Shown here piece after piece: positions 22,390-34,923 of a DNA stretch of 64,000 nt. Source of the DNA: Gaeumannomyces sp. JS-464 (Eukaryota; Ascomycota; Sordariomycetes; Magnaporthales; Magnaporthaceae); the NCBI GenBank assembly GCA_002197995.1, contig NGZR01000004.1:2356001-2420000 (forward strand). Reading direction: 5' to 3'. The position numbers and the translations under genes are program-made. Under the pieces are notes generated by a model, which saw nothing but the letters and a program-made list of their open reading frames with translations, searched no databases and was not told the origin of the DNA. The first letter of the stretch is position 1; each line of letters starts with the position of its first letter.

Positions 22390-24572
22390 CTACGCGGCTG
22401 GCATACCCATCGCCCCAGGGCCCATACCTTGCAGGCGGGCCGCCAGCTTGGGGTACTTCTCCTGGACCGTGATCTGGGTCCTGGTGGCTTCCGCGTACGA
22501 CAGCGCATTGACCAGCTCACCCTCAGTCCGGGCAAGCTCGGCAGCACGCTCAAATTGCTTGAGTGCCTCAACAACCTTGCCCTGCTGCAGCTGCAGCTGG
22601 GCCATTGTCGCGACCGCGATATCGCACTCAGGATCAACTTTTATGTTTCGTTAGCCAAGCTCTTCTGTACCAGACCACCAAGAGGGGATGGGGGTTCCAT
22701 ACTAATCAGTGCCTTCTCGCAAAGCTTCTCTGCCTCGTTGAAATCTTGCTTCCACTGGAAGAGAGTGAGAGCCTTGTTGATTAGAGGCAGCACGTTCATG
22801 TCTGTCGGCCGCGCCGACTTCTCCAACTCAATGGCCGTGTCGAACTTCTCAACGGCGTCCTGGAAGCGGTTCTGGTCCATGAGGAGCTCTCCGAAGTAGT
22901 TGTAAACCTCAGGGACCTTCTCGAAGTTCTTGACGCAACGACGGAACGTGGCCATGGATGATGCGATCGACCCCATCTTGTATTGCGTGACACCAAGTTG
23001 GATGTGAGAAAAGATGAAGTCGCGGTCCAGGTCGATGGACTTCTGGTAGTCCTTGGCCGCCTCGGGTAGCTCGCCCTTGATAAAATGGGTCTGTGCACGG
23101 TGATAGAAGATGTCGGGGTCATTCTCGTTATGCTCCAACGCCGTCTCGAAATCGGCCTCGGCCTCGCCCGTTCTACCTATATTGGGGGTCAGGGTGCTGG
23201 ACCATTTTAATGGGGTAGACAGAGCTGGGAATGAGTCAACAATAGCTTACCAAGCTCAAGGTACATGCTGGCCCGCTTGATGTACGCCTGGGTCATGGTC
23301 GGGTCCAGCTCAACACACTTGGTCAGGTCGGCCAGCGCCTCCTCGTGCTTGCCGCGTAGGCACTTGAAGGTGCCGCGCATGTTATACGCAAGGGCCTCGT
23401 ACTCTCCTAGGTCGCCGAGCTCCAGTGCCTTGTCGAAGGCGGCCGAGGCAGCCTCGTACCTGTCCCCGGTCTTCTTGTCCAGCTCCGCCAGACCGCGTTG
23501 CAGTTGCCCCTTGCCTGTGTCCTCGGCCAGATCAACCGTGTCCTCCAGACCGGCGGGACGGGGCTTCGCCCTGAAGCTTTGAAGGTAGTTTCCAATAAAG
23601 GTCGGGCTCGGGAGCTTGGGCTCTTTGGTGGCCATGATTTCCTTAGCCTTGGACTCGGCAAACTTCTTCAGCAGGCGCTCCACAGCTTGGGCACTCGAGT
23701 CGTTCTTGAAACTATCGATAATGCAGCTGGCGGTGTAGTCGAGCAGAGACTCGCTGTATTTTTCTAGGTTCTCGTAAGCGGCTGCACGCCGGTTGAGGGC
23801 CTTGACGTAGTCGGGATCGAGGGTGATAGCAGCCGTCGTGTCCTTGACCACCTTCTCCCAGTCCTTCTGGGCGCTGTAGCATGCGGCGCGGTTGGAGTAG
23901 TAAACCGGATCCGGCTTGCACATGAGCGCCTTGGTGTAAAGGTCGATAGCCTTTGCATAGTCACGGGCGCCGTAGGACTTGTTGCCAGCCTCCTTCAGTT
24001 TGACGGCGCGCTGCTTGCGCTCATCTGGCGAAAGGCTCTCGATAGTCTCCTCAGTTATGTCGATGAAGTCCTCATCGCTGCTGGCGGCAGAAGCGGCCTT
24101 CGGGTCGGACGGGGCAGCCGGGTTTTTGGGATCAGAACCCTTGAAATCCGAGGACCCCTTTTCGGCAGCGTCCGCTTTCCTCTCGGCTTCCTTTCGTTTC
24201 CGGCGCTCCTTCTTGCTTAGCCTCGGCGGCGAGTCGCTCTTGGATCCCTGTGTGCACGGCGCGGAAGAGTCAGCAAAATATGTCCAAAGCGCTGGGCGCA
24301 TGCCTCCTGCCCAAGCAAGCATGCATCCGAACAGGCGGCAAGAGTTCGCGCCGCTCCTGCAGCGACAGCGACAGCAAGGGACGCACCGAGCTATTAACGT
24401 AGTAGACGACGCCAGCACCAGTCACAACCACGGCCACTCCGGCAATGGTGTAGACGACGGCCTTGTTATCAGAGGCCCACGTTGATATCCTGTCCCATAG
24501 CGACGAGTCGGTCGGGATCGCGGCGACTGGCGTGGGATTCACGGGCGGGATCGAGGGGAATTGGCTCGACAT
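22390..24572 (-). CDS. TOM70: TOM70, mitochondrial outer-membrane import receptor
   Basis: Four exons: 24572-24387, 24247-23251, 23176-22703 and 22637-22390. All splice phases fit, giving 634 aa, the normal length for the family. A short cytosol-inaccessible N-terminus is followed by one membrane helix (about 38-59, [21 protein letters not shown]), a Lys/Arg-rich linker, an acidic stretch ending [14 protein letters not shown], and then tetratricopeptide repeats. The first three ([38 protein letters not shown]) form the Hsp70/Hsp90 clamp, and the later ones form the preprotein pocket. The protein receives hydrophobic carrier precursors from chaperones at the mitochondrial surface and passes them to the TOM40 pore. 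The last intron precedes [15 protein letters not shown]. It is divergent from the ABZ2-like gene, 577 bp apart. The frame is clean. Confidence 0.97.
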
Positions 24573-25149
24573 TGTGGCACGAAAGAATTAAAGGATTTAA
24601 CCATAAATCGCGGCGACAATGCAGCTCGGGTCGGTGGTCAATTAGGGCAGCCCGGCGGGTGGCGTGACGAGTGACGGAGGTCAAGGGGACGGATACACTC
24701 CGTCGCAAAAGCTGCCAGAGGTGAGGACGGGCTAGATTTCAATGTCGAGGCAGCTTGTTGCACTCGCAGACTGCAAAATCGGCTCAGCCCAGCTCATCGA
24801 GTCTGCTGCGCCATGACCGAACCACGCGAAAAAAATCCGCAAAGCTACCACCAGCCTGAGCAAGGGAGATAAGTGGGGTATCTGGGCCTGTCCTATCCAA
24901 TCAACAGCTCCATGTCGTCGTCAGTGCCCCACCTCAGTTAGAACTGACGTATGGACTCACGCCGTTTGGAAGCCTCCCAGCCCAGCCCTGGGGAAAACCA
25001 TGGTGGCGTCGAGGGAACCACACGCCTGGAGCGTCTGCATAGCTGAGCTTCCCGAAGTGCCTCCCTTCTCTCGGGATCTTCCATCACCCGCATCTGCAGT
25101 TACCCCCTCCTAATTTTTGAGGCTTCAGTGACTCAACGAGCTTGCAACT
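24573..25149. promoter_or_regulatory. Shared upstream region of TOM70 (-) and ABZ2-like (+)
   Basis: The 577-bp interval between divergent start codons must contain both promoters. No specific site was assigned. Confidence 0.55.
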
Positions 25150-26062
25150 ATGGCAGACCAGGGGTTCGAGCTGTTTACATCCTTGCGATATGACCCCCGC
25201 CTCATATCGGTCCCAAGCTCTCATGGCAGTGGGAACGCGGGCTGGAACTTTTCAAAGCCCTCGCCTTTGTACATGCTGGACTTCCACCGAGACCGCATGC
25301 TGAGGGCTGCGACGCACTGGGGCTGGACCCGTGCTGTCACAGTCATTGCCGGCGACGAGGGCCTGGGGAGATTGGAATCCTTTATCATGGGCCTCCCGGA
25401 GCTTGGCGATCGCCCCCTCAGGGTGAAGGTGACTTTGTCCAAGGAAGGGCAGTTCGGATATGAGACAAATCAAGTTCCAGAAGTTCCTCTGGTTAACCTG
25501 TTCCCGGCTCTTATTCCTCCCCCGTCAGACGCCACTAGGACCGCTAGCCAAGGCTCCGATGCCGCGCCCGCAAATGAGCCCGTTTACAAAGTCGTAGCGG
25601 ACCTGGAACCAACGGCCCAATCAGAATATACGCACTATAAAACCACCAAGCGCGACATGTACGACGCTGCGAGACGACGAGCGAGCATCGCGCTGCCAGA
25701 AAAAGAGGTCCTCCTTGTGAACGCGGCCAATGGGAATATCATGGAGGGGAGCGTAACCACCCCGTATCTATGGAGAGACGGCCGTTGGGTGACACCTCCT
25801 GTCGCGCCCAAGTTCAGTCCTGACCAGGGCAGCGGCGGACAGGACGGAACGACCCGGAGATGGTCGCTAGTGAGGTATTCTGAATTCACCTAAACAGAAG
25901 TGCCGCACATCGAAGATCGCTAACAATGCAATCGTTATTGTTATAAGCGGCCTCTGTGTTGAAGAGGCCATCAACGTCTCGACTTTGAGCGAGGGAGAGG
26001 AGTGTTGGATTAGCAACGGGGTTCGAGGCTTCATGTTTGGAAGAATCTCTCTTGCTGCATAG
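25150..26062 (+). CDS. ABZ2: Aminodeoxychorismate lyase-like, PLP class IV (ABZ2 family)
   Basis: Exons are 25150-25874 and 25948-26062. The intron begins GTATTC, has a strong GCTAACA branch site and ends ATAAG; the join gives RRWSLVSGLCVEEAINV. Without this second exon the protein would stop early and lose its conserved end (EECWISNGVRGFMFGRI). Product is 279 aa. Class IV features are the FELFTSLRYDP start, FHRDRMLRAA, the likely PLP lysine in YKTTKRDMYD, and the NIMEGSVTT glutamate loop that contacts the cofactor. The enzyme converts 4-amino-4-deoxychorismate to p-aminobenzoate and pyruvate, a step to folate. Other fold-type IV enzymes (D-amino acid or branched-chain transaminases) are less likely, given overall resemblance to fungal ABZ2-like proteins. 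Confidence 0.85.
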
Positions 26063-26703
26063 GAACCGAGGAGACCCTCGGTTCCACCCCGCCAGACTGT
26101 GTCTGATGCCATGTTATCACAATATGCCCTGACGCACGGTATGCGGCGCAGGACACAGTGAAAACAGCTTGGACCTTCTTTCATTCCATCAAATCCCAGG
26201 CACCTAAAGTCTCAGCATTTGATTGACGCATGCGCAGCCCGGCTCCGCGTGCATTACAGTCAAGGTGACCAAGTATTCGTCGCGAAGTTGCTGTCATTTT
26301 CCGTTCTTTTTGAGAATGAAGCATCTCCTCGTCCGGTCTCTCCCCGTCGCGACAGCTCTCAATGGCGCAGGGGCAACCGAAGCTTGCATCGAGACCTCGG
26401 TCAACTCGATGTTTCCTGCTTGAAGACAAGCACTGGCCCCCTCGCACGGTTGTCCATCAACTCAGCGTCATAAGCCAATGTTTGTACTTCACAATCCGGC
26501 GGTGCGGCACTTTGGGTCACCAGCCGATCTATAAAGGCCGCTGGTGGACGGTCTCAGCCTGTCGCTTTTACCAACTGGCAACTCGTCCTAGCTCATCACT
26601 GGAAAGATTAGTCGCAATCCGAAAGCCCAGATACAGATCTCGCTTTCTTCCATATTACCTATCCACCAACTCTTCAAACTTCGCACACAGCGGACTAGAT
26701 GAC
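26063..26703. other. Intergenic, no gene recognised
   Basis: It should hold the 3' UTR of the ABZ2-like gene and upstream sequence of the aspartic protease. No signal-peptide exon for the protease was found here. Confidence 0.45.
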
Positions 26704-28030
26704 ATGCCCGAGGGCCACGCCAAAACCAAGGATGGCCTGGGGCTTTCAAGGGTCACTCTTCTCCGGAACCCCAACTATCGGCCAAGCGGGACCAAGACAT
26801 ACGTTTCATTGCTGGCTCGCCATGGATTCAAGCCCACCAAACCAGGACCGTACTGCTATAAGAATCGAATGCACCAACGAGGCTTGGCGAACGTTCCTGG
26901 AGCAGCGGGAGGACGGGTGCGCATGGAAAGGGTGCTGATGAAAGACGAGGGAGCGGAGGGTGGCTCAGTCAAGCCAGTCACAGCGGACGACCAGCGCAGC
27001 GACGCCGTGTATCTCTGCGAGGTTGAAATCGGGACTCCAGCACAAAAACTCAAGTTGGAGTTTAACACTGGCTCATCCGAGCTGTGGGTAAGCAACATGC
27101 CCAATTTCCTCTTGTTTTACCAGCGAACCTGCGCCTGTGGAATCACAAGCTCTGACATCGATTGCTGGTGCTATGTCGACAGGTATGCGCTCCTGGTCAG
27201 AGCCTTGGATCGGACAGTCCCGGATCCTTCGACACAGAGCGATCCACAAGCTACCGAAGCACGGACACGTCATGGGTGATCAAGGGAGGTGATGGTAGCT
27301 CCGCCTCCGGGGGGACTGGTACCGACCAAATCTCTATCGGTAGCCTCCAGGTCAAGGAGCAAGTCATCCAGCTGGCAACCCATCTCGAAGGACATCCAGC
27401 CCCGAGGGGCGCCGATGGCTGCCTGGGACTATCCATTCCCCAGACCAAGACCATTACGGAGAATGGCTTACCAGACCCGCAAGATACGCTCATCGCAAAC
27501 CTGATGTCTCGCTCGGGGCTTCCGACGGATACACAACTCTTCACGGCCGTCTTGAACAAGGCAGGGACGGCAAGAACGAGCCTTTCTGCACGTTTGGGCA
27601 TATTGACCAGGACACACTGAGGGCTGCCGACGAAGCGGGTGGTATATCGTGGGCCAAAGTCGACGGCAGCAAAGGAGGCTGGGTATTCCAGTCTGAGGAA
27701 GCCGGCGTCCGTGGGTCGACGCTCCAACGGACGGGAAATACGGCGGTCGCGGACAGCAGCAGCCCCCTGATTTTGGTTGGTGACAATGTCTGCGAGGCGT
27801 TTTACGGGCAGGTAAAGGGCGCGGCTTACAGCACGGAGCACCAGGGCTGGCTCATCCCACAGAGCATCGAGCCCAGCAGTCTACCGGAGCTTCGGCTGGC
27901 GGTCGGCAAGGTCCGGGTACAGGTGGATGCTGCGGAGCTGCTGTTCTCCGAGGCCGGGTCTGGCCAGTGGTACGGCGCCCTCCAGTCGCGCGGCGGCAAT
28001 ACCTTGATATACTGGGACAACCGTTCCTGA
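26704..28030 (+). pseudogene. A1 aspartic protease (aspergillopepsin-like) lacking catalytic motifs
   Basis: Exon 1 is 26704-27087 and exon 2 is 27183-28030, with donor GTAAGC and acceptor GACAG. A propeptide-like region (LSRVTLLRNPNYRPSGTKTY) leads to the pepsin fold (VEIGTPAQKLKLEF). The first active-site motif reads FNTGSSELW where DTG is required. The flap reads KGGDGSSASG where Tyr-Gly-Asp-Gly is expected. The second motif reads ADSSSPLILV where DTG or DSG is required. The C-terminus (GNTLIYWDNRS) is otherwise normal. No signal peptide precedes the propeptide. At the GGG run 27564-27566 one base is missing (NKAG, then DGKNEPFCTFGHIDQD in the next frame). Family members are secreted acid proteases. 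Loss of both catalytic motifs, the flap Tyr and the signal peptide points to a dead protease gene rather than only a base error. Confidence 0.8.
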
Positions 28031-28968
28031 GATCAGTACATGCGGTGCGTACACTGTCCAGTCTCCCGGCATCTCGCTAGCCACGCGTTGACTACTAACA
28101 CGTTTATCCTTTGCCCACCTGAAGATTTGGGACTACGGCAATTGTCGATTCGGGTTGTGTCCCCCGACGTGGCCAGTAACAGTAAGTGGGTGAAGGGCTT
28201 CGGGTAGGGATGATTACCTGGTACCTGCTTCCGGGTTTGCTTTGTTATGGAAACGTGCTGGGTGTGCACCAAGAGAGCTAGAAAATAATAACAGGATGGA
28301 GGAGGAAAAGACGACCATTGGGGTTGCATACCATACTGCCAGTAGGATCGTCGAATATATCTGCAAGAAACACTAAGCTCCTGGACGCTGGCACTGTGAC
28401 GGGTTAGAGCGGGGCCGCGCCCCGGGAACGTGTGTGCATGGGCCAATTATCGACATAAATTGAGGCTGTATGTTGACAGTAATCTCTATCATCTGCAGGC
28501 CTAGCGCGAGGTGCGATCGCGGAGCGATGAAAAGTGATTCTGGGCTGGCCAACGGGGTTGACGTTCGGCTGCGGTCTTGGGGCACGCGCGATGCTGTGCC
28601 AGCCAACGAAACGAGCGAGGCTGTCACGCATCAGAAACGCCGACGCCATCTGGTCGAACCATTTCCATGTCGAAAGCCAGGAAAGGTTTGTTTGTTGATG
28701 TGTGGTGCCAATACGAACACGGGGCCATCACGCAATACCGTGAAGTTACGCGACATGCCGACCGCAGAAAGTCTGCCAAACTCTGAAATCCGCTGTGTTG
28801 TGATATTCCAGGGCTGGAAGGGAAATAATGTAATTGAACGAGAATGAGCTATATCGAGATTCGAAAAAAAAAAAAAAAAAAAAAAAGAAAGGGGGTATGG
28901 GAAATGGGAGGCAATAAAAATATCGTCCATGCGAGACGAGGATAGGGACAAGCAAAAAGATACTCAAT
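28031..28968. other. Intergenic with poly-A tract
   Basis: No gene was recognised. A 23-A homopolymer lies at 28864-28886. The right end holds the tRNA terminator. Confidence 0.5.
28954..28958 (-). terminator. RNA polymerase III terminator of the tRNA gene
   Basis: On the minus strand a run of five T begins about ten bases after the tRNA 3' end, the usual Pol III stop. Confidence 0.75.
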
Positions 28969-29078
28969 TGACTAGGACCAGATTCGAACTGATGACTCTT
29001 TCGAGATATGTGTATCCCTTGTGGGGAAGAGAAGAATCTCTCTTGAAACATACGCCTTAACCACTCGGCCACCTAGCC
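28969..29078 (-). tRNA. tRNA-Leu (anticodon CAA) with intron
   Basis: On the minus strand the acceptor arm GGCTAGG pairs with CCTAGTC (one G-T pair), with A as discriminator base. The D arm is GCCGAGTGGTTAAGGC, typical of Leu. The anticodon stem TATGT/ACATA encloses TTCAAG with anticodon CAA at 29045-29043. About 29 nt follow position 37 as an intron, the canonical place. A long variable arm (TCTC-GAAA-GAG) confirms a class II tRNA, and the T arm is ATCAG-TTCGAAT-CTGGT. Introns in tRNA-Leu(CAA) are common in fungi. The internal A and B boxes are intact. Confidence 0.93.
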
Positions 29079-31140
29079 TGTGCTGATTGGTGATGAGCAT
29101 AAGCTCACTGGAGCTTATATACAAAGGGGAAAGCTCCATTATTCCGCATCGGCCCACCTCGTCCTGGGCATGCTGACCAGCACTGCAGGCCATCACGAGC
29201 ACACACATCAGGCTCAGTTCATCCCTGTGTCGTCCAGCTTGCTTAGCACCTAGAAGCTTCCAAATATGATCCGAGTTTATGGATGACTGCACCTACACGG
29301 CTGCCTAGGTACCGAGCTTGCATTCCATCCTTGACCTTTCCGCCATTTGCTGACCTTGGCACTCCTGACCAAGTTGTAGGGCGTGGTAAGTACCTCTACC
29401 TACGGCCTATCCAAATCGATGCAGAGTTTACATACATTCCTAAAGAGGAGCACGGCGTCACCACAGCAAAAACCACGCCTAGTCGCGTCTTGCTTCCGGG
29501 ATCACCCTGTCCTCCCACAAATGTTCGGAAATCCTTTGTTCGAGAGTGTGCTCGACACACCGAGTTCTGCCGATATATTTTTCCTAGTCAGCTTTTTGGT
29601 GCTGGGGAAACCTGCCGACTGGCTGGCGGCATCGCGATTCCAGTCATCGCTCCGATCCTCGGGCAATGAGGCCCTGGACGAAACCAGATCTCGTGATGGT
29701 GCACAGTGAGTTGGCTGGCTGGGGAAGGCCCCAGTTGCCGACAGGGGTGACCCGGGACAGCACATGGATTCGGAGGCTTGGACCGTCTGGAAACGAGAGG
29801 CATCGCCCGTTGAGCGAACCGTCTGGACTCACCGGCTCGGCCTGCGAAACGGACGACCTGCCGGTGGGTGGTGCCCACTGCAGTCGTTTCCTACCCAAGT
29901 ACAACGTCAACATGCCCTGAAGGGTTGATTACATGAAATAGAGGAACCATGAGTGGGCGGAAAGATATGTGAGTCTGTTATCGTAGTTGCCGTTGGCTAC
30001 CACTCCGGAGGAGTGGCTTTCCCTTTTATTTTTATGCATATGTCTTCCATATTACTCTGCGCCTGGCCATTTCCGTTGCGTGGATTGGCACTTTGATCTA
30101 CCGACTTCGGGTACGACGTGGATGGGCTATCTTCAAGTGGAGGTACCTCTAAGCATCCCAGTCGGTACTTTTGGGTGGGCAGTGGGCAAGCTCTCCAAGC
30201 TGTGCTGTGCTGACTCCGTTGATCTCGATGCATCACACCAATCAATACCAAATCCACCCGCCTGATACCTAAAAGGGCTGGGAAGACATGCCCGGCGTTG
30301 TGTATGATGGACTAGTATCTATAGCTTCATGGAAGATATTGGGGGAAATGGTCAAAATGACCTAGAGCTGCTCGGTCGGATAGGGCTGTTTGCGTTACGT
30401 GAGGCGAGGTACCCAGGACAGCTCGGGGAAGGTACCTCTCCAGGCGATTCGATTTGATGCTTTGCTGGCTGCGTGGGTGGTGCGAGCTTGGCCCCATAAC
30501 TCCGTGCGCCGAGCAAAGTAAACTCCAGCCGCCAACTGCCTGCCACTGCACATGCACCACCACCGCACACCTAAGCCGACCCGGGCCCATCTTGGCTGTG
30601 CTGGCTCGCCAGTCCCAACCCAAAAAACATTGATGAATCCATCAAAAAATCCCATCAAAAAATCATACCACCACCACTACGCCACGCCGCCCACATCCTC
30701 CCGTCGTCTGCCATTTGGACGTCGACGTCAACCACGAGGGTTTCCGGCTCCTGGTTTCTCGCTGCGGAGTGCAAGCAAGGCTTTTGCTAGTCTGGCTTCC
30801 TAATCGTGTTTCCTTCGTTTCGTCCGGGTCTCTGGCTCTCCTCTCTCTTTCGGTTACTTTTTTTTTTTCTCTCTTTTTCTTTTCCCCCCCTCGGCAGCTG
30901 CCGCCCTGCGTCTTTGATTCTACTGTATTTGTTGTCACCTACAAGTTTTTCCTATTTTATTTTCTGAGCATCTCCCTCACCGTCCCAAACCGCAGGGCGG
31001 TTGCTACGCTTCGTCCCCTCCAGAGACCCCTAGCTCGACAGCCATCGCTCCCATCGCCACCGCATGACCTCAGGGGCCACGCAGACTCATCATCGCACGT
31101 CCGGGCTGCGCTCCCTCTGCTACGGCCCACTGTCGTCATA
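29079..31140. other. Intergenic; upstream region of the Btz gene
   Basis: No protein family was recognised in frames of up to 128 codons between 29283 and 30938. From about 30540 the sequence becomes C- and T-rich, with CCACCACC and long pyrimidine tracts, as in fungal promoters and 5' leaders. The leader of the Btz-domain gene probably lies here. Confidence 0.5.
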
Positions 31141-33395
31141 ATGGCCGCTGCTCCCAGGCGCAGAAGACTCCCAGGCCACCGCAGGCGCGTCGAGGACGAG
31201 GGAGAAGACGAGGGGCCCCCGAAGCCCTTGACCTGCTCGATGACGACTCCCTGACCGAAGGGTCCGTAGTCACCGATGACCACGATGCTGCCGATGACAG
31301 TGACACGAGCAACGTCGACGAGGCCTCGCCGACCTCGCCCAATGCCCGGAAGGCGGTGGGGAACGGCATGGCCCGCCCAGGCCGCGGCAAACCATCCGAC
31401 CGGCTGACAAGACTGCTCGGGCCACCGTCACCGATACCGAGATCATGCTGAACGGGCTGTCCCTGACGGACAGCGCCGCGCCGGTGCAAGAGATGCGTTT
31501 CGACGACCTGCACGCATCTCCTACCAAATCCTCTGCTCCAATCATCGTGAGCTCGGCCTCGAAGCCTCAGTCGCAGAACACACACCCGGAGCCTCCCTAC
31601 GAACGCCGCCGCCGAGAACATGAGGAGTACCGGAGGAAGCGGGACGAGGACCCCGCCTTTGTGCCCAACAGGGGGGCGTTCTTCATGCATGACCACCGCG
31701 GAGCCGGTCCGTCCGCCAACGGCTTCCGTCCCTTCTCCCGGGGCGGTGGTCGAGGAGGCCGAGGCCGGGGTGGCTTCGTAAACCAGGGTCAAGGCCACTT
31801 CCCCTTTGTCAACCACGGGCAGATGGGCAATGTCTTAGACCCCACGACCAACGCACCTTGGGCACACGATATGCACGAAGCCGTGGCGACCGAGCCCATG
31901 GCCGCCTCTAATCCCCGACACACGCAGTACGTCTTCAACAACGGCGAGGGGCCCTCAACGGTAACAACTCTATCCCTCGTCGCCAGCCCAACCCGCAGCC
32001 GATTAACCGAACGCTGTCGACCGAAAAGCACATCGGAAATGCCCAAGTCCGCGTCTTCTTGCCGCCCATGAAGGAGCCTCTCGTCTTCTTGGGCGTCGCC
32101 GTGAAGCAGTACACTAAACTGCCTGACCATCGGCCCCCACTCCGTCGCGACAAGCCGGTCCGGATCTCCCTGCCCGATTTCCCACCGCGGTACATCTTCC
32201 CTGCCATCGACAGGTCCTTCATCTTCATACCCAGGGCGATGCGGCCGAACCAGCAGCGCATGCGGGGGAAGCCCAGGTCCGTCTTCGGCTCCGTTGGTGG
32301 CTTCTCAAGGCGGACGAGCATATATGGTGGCGGTGGCAGCTTCTACGGCAGTGTGTACTCGCCTAGCATCGCTATGAGCCGGCGCTCGTCCATCACGCAC
32401 GACATGGGCCGCGAGTACATAATCTCGCCCACTGGCTCCACCATATCGAGGCCCCCTCTTCCTCTCGACACGTCAAGGCAGCCCGTGGTCCGGCTCCCCC
32501 GACTGTTCCATTTGAGCAACAGCTTTCGCCCCAGGGGCCAATCCCTCCCGTGGAAGCCGTTGCCCCTGCGGTTTTTGTTCAGGGTGATGGACCAGCGGCC
32601 GCTGGGGAGACCTCTATCAACGACTTCCCTCAACCCCAGGTTCACCCCCTGCCGCAGAAACCCAACTTCCAAGAAAGCCGCCCTAGCACTCTGCCGATGC
32701 ACCAGCCGCGCCCTCAGAAGGCCGTCTCGGTGGAGTCGATCGAGTCCCCTACCATGTCTCTGAACCCGCCGCAGCCATACCAACAGGCCTTCCACCAGCA
32801 GGTCCCTGTGCAGGTCTCCAATAACCTGGCCCAGGACTCGCACCACAGACGCCCGTCGTACCCATCCCAGCACTCGACCGGGACACCTCTGTCACAGATC
32901 CCAGAGCGCGCCATCCATGCTGCGCCGTTCCAACCCAAACTCACAACAGCAACAACAGCCGCAACCACAGCAGAACTTCTACGGGCAGCCGCCGTACCCC
33001 ATGATGCAGCCACAGCCAGGCTATTTCTACCCTCCTGCACCCAATTTCGGCGGGGCTATTCCGCCCTCTGCGGCAGCGCCTGTGTTCGTACCCGGCGCTC
33101 AGCCGCCGCCACCATCCAGCAGCAGCCCCCTGGTATGGGCCAACCGGGCCACGGTGACGTCGGGGCTGTGCCACACACCAACGGTGCGGCGCCAGGCAAC
33201 CCCAACCTGATCTCGCAGGAGATCAACGGGACCTTTTACTATTACGACGCCTCCCAGCTGCCCGCTGTCTCCGGGTATCCCTCGTACGGCGGTCAGCCGT
33301 TTGTTCCTGTTGGCATGCCTGGAATGATGGCACCAAGCCCTGACGGATTTTTCTACCCTCCAGGCCCTACTGGCATGATATACTACCATCAGTAG
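31141..33395 (+). CDS. Btz-domain (CASC3/Barentsz-like) RNA-binding protein, frame broken six times
   Basis: The start MAAAPRRRRLPGHRRRVEDE opens a Btz protein. An acidic region (LDLLDDDSLTEGSVVTDDHD) leads to the SELOR/Btz signature PPYERRRREHEEYRRKRDED then PAFVPNRGAFFMHDHRG, which in CASC3 wraps around eIF4A3 and RNA. An RGG-like run (GGGRGGRGRGGF) and a Gln/Pro-rich low-complexity C-terminus ending GMIYYHQ follow. The protein is expected in exon-junction complex or mRNP assembly. No introns are needed. The frame breaks at about 31212-31220, 31400, 31948-31954, 32491, 32937-32939 and 33126-33130. Five breaks are one missing base next to a G/C run, one is an extra A. Length 2255 nt becomes 2259 after correction (752 aa), so the sums close exactly. 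Intact codon structure between the breaks argues for sequence error rather than decay. Confidence 0.82.
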
Positions 33396-33810
33396 TTCTA
33401 GGTCGCCGGTAGCGCCAGAATATTGCTGTTGCTTTGCACGGCCTATATTCTATATATTCACATTTTTAATTCGGTCGCCCGCGTCCCCTTGCTTCTACCT
33501 TGATTATTTCTGTCCGCCGGCGTCCTCTATCATATTCTCCCACTCGCTTCTATTGTCTCCTCCCACCGCGCGTGGCTTTTAACCAGTGGGCCAGTTACTT
33601 GTGTCTACTGCCTCTCATGCGTTATTCGTCGAGTAGTTCCTGTCTCGGCTTTCTGTGTCTTAGTCTCATAGTCTCTGCCTAGGCTCGGTGGGTTGGCTTT
33701 GGTTCTCATGAAGGGAGGGTGGTCCGGAACGGTTAGTCATTGATTTATCTGTTTTTTTGTTCGGTCTTGTTTTCGCCCGGGAGTCGCTCGGTTTCTTTGG
33801 CACAACCTGC

Positions 33811-33816
<6 letters not shown>

Positions 33817-33848
<32 letters not shown>
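33817..33848. repeat. Homopolymer T tract (32 T)
   Basis: Thirty-two consecutive T on the plus strand. Shorter tracts of the same kind are 23 A at 28864-28886, 18 T at 44648-44665, 23 A at 55695-55717 and 19 T at 60493-60511. Confidence 0.95.
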
Positions 33849-34923
33849 CCCACCTTGCCTCATTGAATCTCGGTGGTGCTTTCGCCTCATATCTTTCGAG
33901 CTGGGCGGCTCTTTTGTGCGCTGCGACTTGTAGGACTTCTTTTTATGCAGCGTTGCACACGTCTTAGGACCACCCGGTACTAGGAGAAATGACGGAGAGG
34001 GGTGGAGTGTCAGGACATTGAAAAGTTTACCTCGTGTTTCGGTTCAGTGCATAGGATGAGAGTAGTTTGCCTGGGCCAAGGGCCAGAGAAGCGGGCAGGG
34101 GAGCTTCGAAGATCAGGAGGAACAGCCAACCTGAAAACCGCGACCCCTAACTCTGCCCCCAGTGGCATGATGATAGCTTAATTCATGTTAGACGCTTGTT
34201 TTCCGGCCCGGGGCTTCGGCGACGTCCAGCAGGCATGCAGGGCTATTCCACCCCTCCCTCGTCCGCAATAGGCACAGCATTATCGCTGGTGGTTGCCCTG
34301 ACACTTAGCTCTCCGTTAGCATCTCCCTTGCGTACCGGTTTTGCTGTCTGCTCTCTTTGCACATTTTCTAATTTTTTTTTATTTTTTTTGCAGAGTCATG
34401 GCCCCCATACCCTGCTGCTGTGCTGTGGTTGACCTTTTGGTGGTTCTGACGTGGTTGGCGTCCCCACGGATGCCTGGCACACCTACGTGGTAGGTGCATT
34501 GGTTGAATTGGCCACATATGCAGACGGGTACTTTTTTAGTCCCGAGAAAGGGGACGACAGATGCCCGGCAGGATGAAAGCATTGGGTTTTTATGTTTTAT
34601 CGCCTTTCAATGAATGACATTCGGGAGTCATCGTGGAGACCGTAATTTCGGATGGCTGGCGTTTTTCAGGTTTCTCAAGATCTGGACACGTGCAACACCT
34701 GTGCTGGAAATCGCGGTCGACAATGGTCTCACAGCCCCCCCAGTCAGGATCCAGAATCAACCGTCTGAGGTCGAGTTTCTCACTTTGTGCTTGCTTGCGC
34801 TACCAGTGGTCAATTATCAGCATAATTCACATTAAGTCCGGGTAATTGAACACACGAAGGGCTCCCTTTCGTGGCCACCTAGCGTTTGCTCTCTCGAGTC
34901 ATCCGCTGCTGAGGGACCGAAGA

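Noticed and set aside
22390..25149. Operon-like or metabolic-cluster relation between TOM70 and the ABZ2-like gene
   Set aside because: They are divergent genes of unrelated pathways; shared upstream DNA alone does not show joint function.
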